Shown: positions 38,259-46,536 of the stretch, in pieces
How positions within the stretch are numbered: the first letter of the stretch is position 1
Layout of the letters: the number at the start of each line of letters is the position of its first letter
Origin: Aquibium carbonis
GTDB taxonomy: Bacteria; Pseudomonadota; Alphaproteobacteria; Rhizobiales; Rhizobiaceae
Direction of reading: 5' to 3'
Assembly (NCBI RefSeq): GCF_003970795.1
Contig: NZ_RWKW01000090.1
Span: 30,304-94,303, forward strand
DNA length: 64,000 bases
Made by a program: the position numbers and the translations under genes
The notes under the pieces: generated by a model
Databases searched by the model: none
What the model saw: only the letters and a program-made list of their open reading frames with translations
What the model was told of the DNA's origin: nothing

Positions 38259-39626
38259 TCATGCCCTCCCGTTGGCGGTGAGTGTGCGGTGGATGCTCTC
38301 GGCGGCGTCACGGCCGGCCGCGACGGCGGCGACCGTCAGGTCTTCGCGGGCGTCGACGACGCAGTCGCCGCCGGCCCAGACCTTCGACATCGACGTGCGG
38401 CCTTCTTCGTCGACCTTGATACGACCCTTTTCGAGCACGACGCTCGGCCCCGAGCCGTTGAGCGGCGCGGCGTCGAAGGACTGGCCGATCGCCTTGAACA
38501 CCTGGTCGGCGGCGAGCGTCAGCGTCTCGCCGGTTCCGACGAGCCGTCCGCCATCGACGGCGGTGTATTCGAGTTCGATGCCGACGGTCACGCCGTTGAC
38601 GCCGACGATGCGCTTCGGCTGCATCCAGTGGCGGATGGTCACACCGTTGGCGGCCGCCAGATCCTGCTCGTAGGTAGAGGCGTTCATGCTCTCCTTGCCG
38701 CGGCGGTAGCAGATCGTCACCTCCTCGGCGCCGAGCAGCTTGGCCTGCACGGCCGCGTCGATCGCGGTCATGCCGCCGCCGAGCACGACGACGCGCCGGC
38801 CGATCGGCAGCGACGAGAGATCGCTCGCCTGGCGCAGTTCGGCGATGAAATCGACCGCGTCACGCACGCCTTGCGCCTCTTCGCCCTCCCCGCCGAGCGC
38901 ATTGACGCCGGCCAGGCCCATGCCGAGGAACACGGCATCATGCGATGCAGTCAGTTCTGCCAGCGTGAAGTCGCGGCCCATCGCCTTGCCGTTCTGGATG
39001 GTGATTCCGCCAACGGCGAGGATGTAGTCCACCTCCGCCTGGGCGAAACCGTCGACCGACTTGTAGGCGGCGATGCCGTACTCGTTGAGGCCGCCAGCCT
39101 TGGGCTTCGCCTCGTAGATGGTGACGTCATGACCCTTCACCGCCAGGCGATGCGCACAGGCGAGGCCGGCAGGCCCGGCGCCGACGACGGCGATCTTCTT
39201 GCCAGTTGGCGCGGCGCGCGGAAAGAACTGCTTGTCCTGCGCCATCGCGACGTCGGTGGCGTAGCGCTGGAGGCGGCCGATCTGCACCGGCTTGCCTTCT
39301 GCCACCTCACGCACGCAGACCTCCTCGCACAGCGTCTCCGTCGGGCAGACGCGGGCGCACATGCCGCCGAGGATGTTCTGTTCGAGGATCGTCTTCGCCG
39401 ACCCAAGCGGGTTGCCGGTCGCGATCTGGCGGATGAACAGAGGAATGTCGATCGAGGTCGGGCACGCCTGCATGCAGGGCGCATCGTAGCAGAAGTAGCA
39501 GCGATCGGCCTCGACCACCGCCTCATGCCGGTCGAGCGGCGGATGGAGGTCGGAAAAATTGTCGGCATATTGCGTCGTCGGGAGCCTGCCGGGGGCGATC
39601 CCTTCCTTGAAAAGGCCTGCAGCCAT
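38259..39626 (-). CDS. preT: NAD-dependent dihydropyrimidine dehydrogenase subunit PreT
   Basis: 455-residue GltD-like flavoprotein. The N-terminal Fe-S domain has CYFCYDAPCMQACP and CARVCPTETLCEEVC. An FAD motif (AVVGAGPAGLACA) and an NAD(P)H motif (VVVLGGGMTAIDAA) follow, with GGDCV near the end. It feeds electrons from NADH to PreA. A RutR-like box lies 50-65 bases upstream of the start, consistent with control by the RutR homologue. Confidence 0.95.
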   Translation of the reverse strand: MAAGLFKEGIAPGRLPTTQYADNFSDLHPPLDRHEAVVEADRCYFCYDAPCMQACPTSIDIPLFIRQIATGNPLGSAKTILEQNILGGMCARVCPTETLCEEVCVREVAEGKPVQIGRLQRYATDVAMAQDKQFFPRAAPTGKKIAVVGAGPAGLACAHRLAVKGHDVTIYEAKPKAGGLNEYGIAAYKSVDGFAQAEVDYILAVGGITIQNGKAMGRDFTLAELTASHDAVFLGMGLAGVNALGGEGEEAQGVRDAVDFIAELRQASDLSSLPIGRRVVVLGGGMTAIDAAVQAKLLGAEEVTICYRRGKESMNASTYEQDLAAANGVTIRHWMQPKRIVGVNGVTVGIELEYTAVDGGRLVGTGETLTLAADQVFKAIGQSFDAAPLNGSGPSVVLEKGRIKVDEEGRTSMSKVWAGGDCVVDAREDLTVAAVAAGRDAAESIHRTLTANGRA

Positions 39627-39675
39627 TCCTGTTCCCCATTGTTGGTTTTGGGGAACGCTATCGCAGATTTATTTT

Positions 39676-39691
39676 TTTATCAATTGGTCAA
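39676..39691. promoter_or_regulatory. RutR-like operator upstream of preT
   Basis: Read on the minus strand this is TTGACCAATTGATAAA, matching the RutR palindrome TTGACCANNTGGTCAA at 12 of 14 fixed positions, with a perfect left half. It lies 50 bases before the preT start, within A/T-rich DNA suited to a promoter. Confidence 0.7.
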
Positions 39692-39741
39692 TTTTTCAAA
39701 ACGACGGCCAATACCTTGTAAACATGATGCTTTTTGTCATA

Positions 39742-40275
39742 TTAAGGGAGCCGTGGGCGTGCCACGACGCGCTGGCCGAAAGAAGGATGCTCCCGTGACG
39801 CGGATAGTCGATCAGGCTTGCGCATATCCCTGAGCGTGAAATCCGCACCCTTGAACCGCATCGGCAAGCCGGTGCGTTGCGCGGCGGCGCAGGACAGGCA
39901 ATCGCAAGCATTCAGTTTTGCCGGATGCGTGGCCCTACAACCGGAACAGGCAAAGGCGTCGACAGCGATCTCGCAGCAGTCGCTTTCCGGCGGCACCATG
40001 TCGATCGCCGCTTCCCGCAGAAACCGTCTCACAAGCTCGCTCGTCCGTCGATAGTCCTGGATGCCACGCCCTACGGCGAGTGCCGCCTCGAACACATTGA
40101 CGACCGCGGTCTTGCGCACCGGCTGGCTGCCGGCAGGCGAGCGCAAAGCTCCAATACCGAGAACATGCGCATGCCCGGCGAATTCGTATCCTTTGCCGCG
40201 CCAGTCTGGTCCCGTCTCCCCGTCTCGTGCCCGCCGAAAGATTCCCTCAACCCTTTGACGATAGACGTGAACCAT
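39742..40275 (-). pseudogene. Degraded VapC-like PIN-domain toxin
   Basis: The C-terminal two-thirds follow the rhizobial VapC pattern: TAVVNVFEAALAVGRGI, ELVRRFLREA, EIAVDAFA, ATHPAKLNACDCLSCAAAQ and GLPMRFKGADFTLRDM. The N-terminus lacks the usual DxS/DAS strand with its first catalytic aspartate. Several conserved glycines are replaced by cysteine (NACDC for NFGDC). The tail runs about 20 residues past the normal end. No antitoxin gene is present; the N-terminal region touches the start of the plus-strand lipoprotein gene. Probably non-functional. Confidence 0.65.
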
Positions 40276-40870
40276 GTTCGCGTTGCGTTTGAGTAAAATA
40301 CTCCTTCTCGGGCTGCCACTCGCGGTCGGCCTTTCGGCCTGTGCGTCGCCGCCGCGACAGATCAACAATGTCTGCGCGGTGTTCGACCAGAACGACGGCT
40401 GGCTGACCAGCTGGGAGCGGCAGGCACGGGCGGCCGAACGTAAGCACGGCGTGCCAGTGGCCATCCTGATGGCCACGGTGCGCAAGGAATCCGGTTTCCA
40501 GCACAATGCCCGTCCGCCCCGCACGAAGCTGCTCGGCGTGATCCCCTGGAAGCGCCAGTCGACTGCCTATGGCTACTCGCAGGCGCTGGACGGAACCTGG
40601 ACGCAATACAGGACCGAGACCGGAAACGTCGCCGCGCGGCGCACGAGCTTTGGAGACGCCATCGATTTCGTCGGCTGGTATCATGCCAAGTCGGCCAGGA
40701 CGCTCGGCATCGCCCGGACCGACGCCTACAATCTCTACCTCGCCTACTATGCCGGATGGGGCGGATATCGCAGCGGAAGCTGGCGCGGCAATGCCAGCAT
40801 TCAGCGCTACGCCCGCGAGACCGAGGCGATGGCCCGCAGCTATGCCATGCAGCTGCAGGCGTGCAAATGA
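40274..40870 (+). CDS. Lytic-transglycosylase-like lipoprotein
   Basis: 198 residues. A lipoprotein signal peptide ends in the lipobox LSAC (Cys23). The mature part carries SLT-type features: VPVAILMATVRKESGFQHNA with the catalytic glutamate, AYGYSQALDGTW, and LAYYAGWGGYRSG. It should cleave peptidoglycan glycan strands from the membrane face of the periplasm. The ATG sits back to back with the VapC remnant. Confidence 0.85.
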   Translation: MFALRLSKILLLGLPLAVGLSACASPPRQINNVCAVFDQNDGWLTSWERQARAAERKHGVPVAILMATVRKESGFQHNARPPRTKLLGVIPWKRQSTAYGYSQALDGTWTQYRTETGNVAARRTSFGDAIDFVGWYHAKSARTLGIARTDAYNLYLAYYAGWGGYRSGSWRGNASIQRYARETEAMARSYAMQLQACK

Positions 40871-40928
40871 CCCGGCAACGCCACAAGCCTGACTTCAAAT
40901 CTCCGCATTCTCGTGGTGTTGCGATGCC

Positions 40929-41273
40929 ATGATGTTTCGACTGATCGTTTTCCTCATCGCGCTGGCGCTCACGCCGACCAGCCTTCTCGCTGGCCCCCGT
41001 AGCGTGGCGCCGACGCTGTATTCGGCTGTCCTGTCGTCGGACCTGCCGGTGGTGAACGGATCAGGGAAAGCGATCAGCGCTGTCATCGTCGTGGCGAGCA
41101 AACCCTGCTCGCGTGGCGCCATGCCGCTTGCGCCCTGCGCGCCCGACATCGGCCTGCCGGCCAGCGGCAATGCCGCGACCGCGACCTTCACTGGGGTCGG
41201 CTTCGAATATTTCACGTCAACGATGGCAGGCCTGTCTGCGGGATGCCTCGTTGGACCGCCCAGATCCGGCTGA
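40929..41273 (+). CDS. Hypothetical small secreted protein
   Basis: 114 residues starting MMFRLIVFLIALALTPTSLLAG, a Sec-type signal peptide. The mature part is rich in Ala, Gly, Ser and Pro, with four cysteines (KPCSR, APCAPD, AGCLV and none in the signal paired). No family is recognised. No strong ribosome site is visible, so it may be a weakly expressed or spurious gene. Confidence 0.45.
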   Translation: MMFRLIVFLIALALTPTSLLAGPRSVAPTLYSAVLSSDLPVVNGSGKAISAVIVVASKPCSRGAMPLAPCAPDIGLPASGNAATATFTGVGFEYFTSTMAGLSAGCLVGPPRSG

Positions 41274-41329
41274 TGGACCTTCGCAGCGCGAGCTGCAGAA
41301 CAGAAATCGGCAATTCCAAGGATATTCGC

Positions 41330-42019
41330 ATGTTGACCCGACGCTCCTTCCTGGGCGCCGCTTCCGCGGCCTTCGTCTCCGGCTGTACCAGCCTCGACGG
41401 AAGCTACAGCGCCATGGCCCCCGTCCGTCCGCCCCTCCCGCCCGAAATGCCCGCCTTCTATGGGCCGATCTACGACGAACCGTTTCCGATTCCAGCCGTT
41501 CCGGCCGGGGTGGTGCCGCAGCAATACTGGCGGCAGCGCGTCGAGAACCCCTTCCCCGAGCACGTCGTCGGAACGCTGATCGTCGATCCGAACGCCTTCT
41601 ACCTGCATCTCGTCGAGCCCGATGGCATGGCGATGCGGTACGGCATCGGCGTCGGCCGACAGGGCTTCTCATGGTCAGGCGATGCGGTCGTGCAATACAA
41701 GCGTCGCTGGCCGCGCTGGCGGGCACCCGACGAAATGGTCGCGCGCCAGCCCGAACTCGCGCCCTATTCGGTCGCCGCGGGCGGCATGGACCCGGGTCTC
41801 GACAACCCCTTGGGCGCGCGCGCGCTCTACCTGTTCCAGAATGGCGAGGACACGATCTATCGCATCCATGGAAACCCGGAGGCACACTCGATCGGCCAGG
41901 CGGTGTCCTCGGGCTGCATCCGCCTGCTCAACCACGACATCATCGACCTCCACCATCGTGTCAGGGACGGGTCGAAGGTTGTCGTGCGGCCAGCCATCAT
42001 GCCGGTCGGCCTCGTCTGA
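41330..42019 (+). CDS. L,D-transpeptidase (YkuD domain), exported
   Basis: 229 residues. A twin-arginine-like start (LTRRSFLGAASAA) runs into a lipobox-like VSGC. The YkuD catalytic motif IHGNPEAHSIGQAVSSGCIR supplies the active-site histidine and cysteine. It crosslinks peptidoglycan stems or attaches proteins to them in the periplasm. AAGGA lies 7 bases before the chosen ATG. It belongs with the lytic transglycosylase as a cell-wall gene. Confidence 0.9.
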   Translation: MLTRRSFLGAASAAFVSGCTSLDGSYSAMAPVRPPLPPEMPAFYGPIYDEPFPIPAVPAGVVPQQYWRQRVENPFPEHVVGTLIVDPNAFYLHLVEPDGMAMRYGIGVGRQGFSWSGDAVVQYKRRWPRWRAPDEMVARQPELAPYSVAAGGMDPGLDNPLGARALYLFQNGEDTIYRIHGNPEAHSIGQAVSSGCIRLLNHDIIDLHHRVRDGSKVVVRPAIMPVGLV

Positions 42020-42031
42020 TTCGCGGACGGT

Positions 42032-42054
42032 GACGGGGCGCGTCGCGCCCCGTC
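42032..42054 (+). terminator. Hairpin after the L,D-transpeptidase gene
   Basis: Perfect 9-bp stem GACGGGGCG / CGCCCCGTC with a 5-base loop, 12 bases after the stop. No T-tract follows. Confidence 0.55.
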
Positions 42055-42216
42055 CGCCCTCACCGGATTCGAAAGCGGCGGTATCGGCTATCGCCTTCGT
42101 CCCAGACAAGCATTTGTGATCGAGCACGGACGCCGGGGCGGTTTCGTCGGCCAGCCGCATCGACTACGCTTCCGTTGGGTGACCCTATCCTGGCAGCCCT
42201 CAAAACGGAGAGAACG

Positions 42217-42387
42217 ATGCGCGTCATGAAAAGCATGCTCCTCGCCGCCGCCTTCACGGCCTCGTCCATCCTTCCCTTTGCGTCCACCGCTTCGGCGACC
42301 GGCTGCACCGGTGCCGACTGCTCGCAGTCGCAGAGCTATGGCGGGTCGGGCTGCAGCCGCTCGAAGGCCGATCCCGTCAGCTCCTGA
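42217..42387 (+). CDS. Small secreted cysteine-containing peptide
   Basis: 56 residues. A clear signal peptide (MRVMKSMLLAAAFTASSIL, cleavage near TASA) leaves a mature peptide of about 28 residues with three cysteines in GCTGADCSQ and GSGCSR. A GGAGAG ribosome site precedes the ATG. No family is recognised. Confidence 0.6.
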   Translation: MRVMKSMLLAAAFTASSILPFASTASATGCTGADCSQSQSYGGSGCSRSKADPVSS

Positions 42388-42400
42388 GCGGAATGGCTGA

Positions 42401-42424
42401 CACCCGGTCGCGCGCGGCCGGGTG
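42401..42424. terminator. Hairpin downstream of the small peptide gene
   Basis: Seven-bp stem CACCCGG / CCGGGTG around a GC-rich loop, 13 bases after the stop. The following 220 bases to the ABC ATPase gene hold no supported feature. Confidence 0.45.
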
Positions 42425-42644
42425 CAGCAGATCACCAGAGACTTCGACTGGGCAGGGAGACCCGCATCAGCGCCTTTCAGGCGTTTTCCTGAGGCGTGCC
42501 ATGGCGATGCCGACGTCCCGGATGGCTCGGCGCGATTGCGATCGCTTCGGGAGATCGACATCGCGAGAATCGTCGCCATGTGCTCCCGGGCTGCTTCTCC
42601 ATCAACTCTCGGTGTGACGGCCACGAGCCAAGCCAACGGGCCGA

Positions 42645-45359
42645 TCAGCGCGGATTCTTGCCGAACACCCGCACATACTCCTCCACGCCGCCTGTCGCGA
42701 GTGCCCCGGCCTGCCTGACCCAGTCGTCGCGGTCGATGCGGCCGCGGTATTTCAGGAAGCCGTCGACCCATTCGCGCTCTGACTTCGACCAGCCCGCGAT
42801 CTGCGCATAGGTGTAGATCCCGAGACCGTTGAGCGTGGCCTCGATCTTCGGCCCGATGCCGGCGATGAGCTTCAGATCGTCCGGCTGGTCGGGACGCGGA
42901 ATGCCGGCGGGCCGGTTCCTGTCTTCCGGCGAGAGCGCGAGCGCCGGCGCGGCCTGGAGGTCGGGATGCGCCGGTTCGGCGACCTCCTGCCGGGCCTTCG
43001 CACGAGTCATCTTCCCGGTGGACGGCGCGCCGCTCGACGCGGTCGTCCCCGGCTTCACCTTTGGATTGACCGCCTGGCGGCCGGAGCCGGCTTCCGCCGC
43101 CCGCCGCTTGGGCGAGGATTCGCCGGCAACCGCAGAGCGGCCGGCGGCCTTGCGGGTTCGCGGCCGGGCGGCGGTGTCCGGAGCAGTGGCTTCCACGCGC
43201 GGCGTAACGGGCTCGACCGGCACCTCCGAGGCGACGGGCGACGCGGCCTCCCTGTCGGGCTGGGCGAAGGAGATGACCGGCTCCATCGAGGCGAGTTCGG
43301 CATCGTCCAGCCAGCACAGGCTCTGGTGGCCATTGCCGAGATTCTTCAGCGGCGGAACCTTGGTCTCGCACAGATTGTCGGGCACGCGTGATTTCCAGCG
43401 ACAGCGCGTCTGGAAAGGGCAGCCGGACGGCGGGTTCATGGCGGACGGAATGTCGCCGTCGAGCACGATGTGCTTCTTCACCACGCTGGTGTCGGCGATC
43501 GGGATCGCCGACAGGAGCGCCTCCGTGTAGGGATGGTAGGGCGGCGCGAAGATCTGGTCGGTCGTGCCCTGCTCGACGATGTAGCCGAGATACATGACGA
43601 CGACGCGGTCGGCGAGATAGCGCACCACCGACAGGTCGTGGCTGATGAACAGCATCGTCGTCTTGTTCTGGCGCTGCACGTCCATCAGCAGTTCGGTCAC
43701 CGCCGCCTGCACGGACACGTCGAGGGCCGAGACCGGCTCGTCGGCCACCACCACGCGTGCGTTGCCGGCAAACGCGCGCGCCACGCCGATGCGCTGCTTC
43801 TGCCCGCCGGAGAGCTGGCGCGGCATGCGCGTAGCGAAGGCGCGCGGCAGCTTAACTAGGTCGAGCAGTTCCAGCATCCGGTTCTGGCGCTCGCCTTGCG
43901 TCTTGCCGACCTTGAACTTCTCCAGCGTCCGGACGATCTGTGAGCCCACCGAATGGCTCGGATTGAGCGTGTCGAACGGGTTCTGGAACACCATCTGGAT
44001 CGAGGAGATGGTCTCGACGTCGCGCTTTTCGATCGGCGTGTCCTGGATCTCGGAATTGCCGAGCAAAACCTTGCCCGAGGACGCCGTCTCGAGCCCGAGC
44101 AGCACCTTGGCCAGCGTCGATTTTCCGCAACCCGATTCGCCGACGATGGCGACCGTTTCGGATTCGCGCGCCTCGAAGGAGATCGATTCGTTGGCCTTGA
44201 CGGTGCGGGCCTCCCCGCCGCCGAAGATCTCGTTGGCCGCGACGCGGTAGTATTTGCGCAGGTCGTCGATCCTCAGCACGGTCGGGCCCGGCTTCACCGG
44301 TTCGTTTCGCTTGATGCCCGCCGGCAGAGCGGTCCAGTCGACATCGTCGAACCGCACGCATCGGCTCAGATGATCGGGATGCTCCTTGACCGGATACATC
44401 GGGATTTCGCGGGCGTCGCAGAGCCCTTCCACGAAGTGCTGGCAGCGCGGGCCGAAATTGCAGCCCCGCGGACGCTCGTGCGGCAGCGGCAACTGGCCGG
44501 GAATGGCGATCAGCGGCCGCGAATTCTTGTCGGCGCCGGGCAGCGGGATGGAGCGGAAGAGCCCTTGCGTATAGGGATGGCGCATACGGTCGAACACGTC
44601 GCCGACCTTGCCTTCCTCCACCGCCTCGCCCGAATACATGACGGTAATGCGGTCGCAGGTCTCCAGGATCAGACCGAGATTGTGCGAGATGAACAGCATC
44701 GACGTGCCGAACTTCTTGCCGAGATCCTTGACCAGATCGACGATGCCGGCCTCCACCGTCACGTCCAGCGCCGTGGTCGGCTCGTCCAGCAGCAGCAACG
44801 CCGGCTTCGACAGCAACGCCATGGCGATGACCACGCGCTGCTGCTGCCCGCCCGACAACTGGTGCGGATAGGAGCCCATCATGCGTTCCGGGTCAGGCAG
44901 GCGCACCGCCGCCAGCATTTCCAGCGCGCGCTTGTAGGCATCGGCCTTGGACGCCTTTTCGTGCAGGATCGGCACTTCCATGAGCTGCCGGCCGACCTTC
45001 ATCGCCGGGTTCAGGCTGGCCATCGGCTCCTGGTAGATCATGGCGATCTTGTTGCCGCGGATGTCGCGCAGTTCCGCGTCGCTCATCTCGCCCATGTCGC
45101 GGCCCATGAACTTGATCCGGCCGCCGACGATCCGCCCCCGGTTGCCCATGTCGCGCATGATGCCGAGCGCGACGGTGGACTTGCCGCAGCCCGATTCGCC
45201 GACGAGGCCCATCGCCTCGCCCGGCATGACCTTGCAGGAAAAATCCATCACCGCGGGAATCTCGCCCGCCCGGGTGAAGAAGGAGATCGACAGGTTCTCG
45301 ATCTCGAGGATCGGCTGGGCGTTGGCGGCGGGACGGGCGGCGGCGGAAATCGCGGACAT
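42645..45359 (-). CDS. Fused double ABC ATPase (DppD-DppF type) with C-terminal NuoE-like HhH domain
   Basis: 904 residues. ATPase 1 covers about residues 15-330 (Walker A GESGCGKST, LSGGQQQR, LLLLDEPTTALD) and ends in the oligopeptide-family Cys-rich tail. ATPase 2 covers about 355-665 (GESGCGKST, LSGGQKQR, VVADEPVSALD). A Pro/Ala/Lys-rich linker of about 130 residues follows. The last 80 residues (DDLKLIAGIGPKIEATLNGL, then AQIAGWS, RIDRDDWVRQA, VRVFGKNPR) match the C-terminal extension of alphaproteobacterial NuoE. This extra domain is unusual for an ABC ATPase. It is the last gene of a peptide-type importer operon. Confidence 0.9.
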   Translation of the reverse strand: MSAISAAARPAANAQPILEIENLSISFFTRAGEIPAVMDFSCKVMPGEAMGLVGESGCGKSTVALGIMRDMGNRGRIVGGRIKFMGRDMGEMSDAELRDIRGNKIAMIYQEPMASLNPAMKVGRQLMEVPILHEKASKADAYKRALEMLAAVRLPDPERMMGSYPHQLSGGQQQRVVIAMALLSKPALLLLDEPTTALDVTVEAGIVDLVKDLGKKFGTSMLFISHNLGLILETCDRITVMYSGEAVEEGKVGDVFDRMRHPYTQGLFRSIPLPGADKNSRPLIAIPGQLPLPHERPRGCNFGPRCQHFVEGLCDAREIPMYPVKEHPDHLSRCVRFDDVDWTALPAGIKRNEPVKPGPTVLRIDDLRKYYRVAANEIFGGGEARTVKANESISFEARESETVAIVGESGCGKSTLAKVLLGLETASSGKVLLGNSEIQDTPIEKRDVETISSIQMVFQNPFDTLNPSHSVGSQIVRTLEKFKVGKTQGERQNRMLELLDLVKLPRAFATRMPRQLSGGQKQRIGVARAFAGNARVVVADEPVSALDVSVQAAVTELLMDVQRQNKTTMLFISHDLSVVRYLADRVVVMYLGYIVEQGTTDQIFAPPYHPYTEALLSAIPIADTSVVKKHIVLDGDIPSAMNPPSGCPFQTRCRWKSRVPDNLCETKVPPLKNLGNGHQSLCWLDDAELASMEPVISFAQPDREAASPVASEVPVEPVTPRVEATAPDTAARPRTRKAAGRSAVAGESSPKRRAAEAGSGRQAVNPKVKPGTTASSGAPSTGKMTRAKARQEVAEPAHPDLQAAPALALSPEDRNRPAGIPRPDQPDDLKLIAGIGPKIEATLNGLGIYTYAQIAGWSKSEREWVDGFLKYRGRIDRDDWVRQAGALATGGVEEYVRVFGKNPR

Positions 45360-45369
45360 GATGGCCTCC

Positions 45370-46524
45370 TCAATCCTTCAGCGACTGTTCGCGCAGCGCG
45401 TCGGCAAGCAGGTTCAAGCCCAGCACGAAGGACATGAGCGCGATGACGGGCGGAAGTGCCGGATGGATGAAGGCGCGCAGCAGACGGCTGGAATCCTTGA
45501 TCGCCGTGCCCCAGTCCGGGCTCTCCGGCGCGAGACCGAGGCCGAAATAGCCGAGCGTTCCAAGAAGGATGGTGGTGTAGCCGATGCGGAGGCAGGCATC
45601 GACGATCAGCGGCCCGCGCGCATTGGGCAGGATCTCCCACAGCATGATGTACCAGGGCGTCTCCCCGCGTGTCTGGGCGGCGGCGACGTAGTCGCGCGTC
45701 TTGATGTCCATGACGAGGCCGCGCACGATGCGGAACACGCCGGGCGACGAGGCAAAGACCACGGCGACGAAAATGTTCAGCTCGTTCGGACGGATCGAGA
45801 TGATGCCGAGCGGATCGGCGTCGAACACCAGCCCGACATAGATCCACAGGCCGAGCACAAGCGTGATCGCCAGTTGCGGATAGAGCCGGTCGGTCCGGTT
45901 CCTGAAGCGGGTGTAGAACAGCACGCAGAAAAACACGATCGGGAACAGGAAGAAGACGCCGGCCAAGGCGTAGGGGATGGGCGTGTCCATGATGCCGGGG
46001 GTGACCAGCAGATAGAACAGCAGGATCACCGGGAAGGCGAGAACCAGATTGGCGAGGAACGAGAGAACGGAATCGATCCGTCCGCCGAAATAGCCGGCGG
46101 GAAGGCCAAGCGTGATCCCGACCATCAGCGCGAAGGCGGTGGCGGCCGGCGCGATGATCAGCACGATCTGGCTGCCGAACACCATGCGCGAGAAGATGTC
46201 GCGTGCGAGCCTGTCGCCGCCGAAGAGGTAGACGCCGCCATCGGGCGTCATGGCGCCCGGCAGCGCATCCTTCATGACGACGTTCTGGACCAGCGGGTCG
46301 AAGGGCGCGACGGTGCCTGAGAAGATGGCGGTGAAGAGCCAGAACAGGCATATGACGACGCCGGCGACGCCCACTCCGGTGTCGAAAAGCTGGCCGTAGA
46401 GGCCCAGGCGCTTTTTGTAGGTGATCGAGAGCGTGAGCACGACGGCCAGCGACAACCAGACCGGCCAGAAGCGAAACAGAACGCCAAGCACGATCTGGAA
46501 GGCGCCGACATATTCGAGCTGCAT
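45370..46524 (-). CDS. Peptide-type ABC transporter permease (DppC/OppC family)
   Basis: 384 residues with a long cytoplasmic/N-terminal region, then a BPD permease core. The coupling loop lies near TRDYVAAAQTRGETPWYIML. An insertion of about 80 residues with two extra hydrophobic segments, centred on YALAGVFFLFPIVFFCVLFY, makes it longer than the usual 280-300. AAGGGGG precedes the ATG. It forms the channel with the upstream DppB-like protein. Confidence 0.88.
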   Translation of the reverse strand: MQLEYVGAFQIVLGVLFRFWPVWLSLAVVLTLSITYKKRLGLYGQLFDTGVGVAGVVICLFWLFTAIFSGTVAPFDPLVQNVVMKDALPGAMTPDGGVYLFGGDRLARDIFSRMVFGSQIVLIIAPAATAFALMVGITLGLPAGYFGGRIDSVLSFLANLVLAFPVILLFYLLVTPGIMDTPIPYALAGVFFLFPIVFFCVLFYTRFRNRTDRLYPQLAITLVLGLWIYVGLVFDADPLGIISIRPNELNIFVAVVFASSPGVFRIVRGLVMDIKTRDYVAAAQTRGETPWYIMLWEILPNARGPLIVDACLRIGYTTILLGTLGYFGLGLAPESPDWGTAIKDSSRLLRAFIHPALPPVIALMSFVLGLNLLADALREQSLKD

Positions 46525-46536
46525 CCGCGTCCCCCT

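Noticed and set aside
40895..41608. 237-codon minus-strand frame opposite the small secreted protein and the L,D-transpeptidase
   Set aside because: It overlaps the well-supported transpeptidase gene and shows no family motif.
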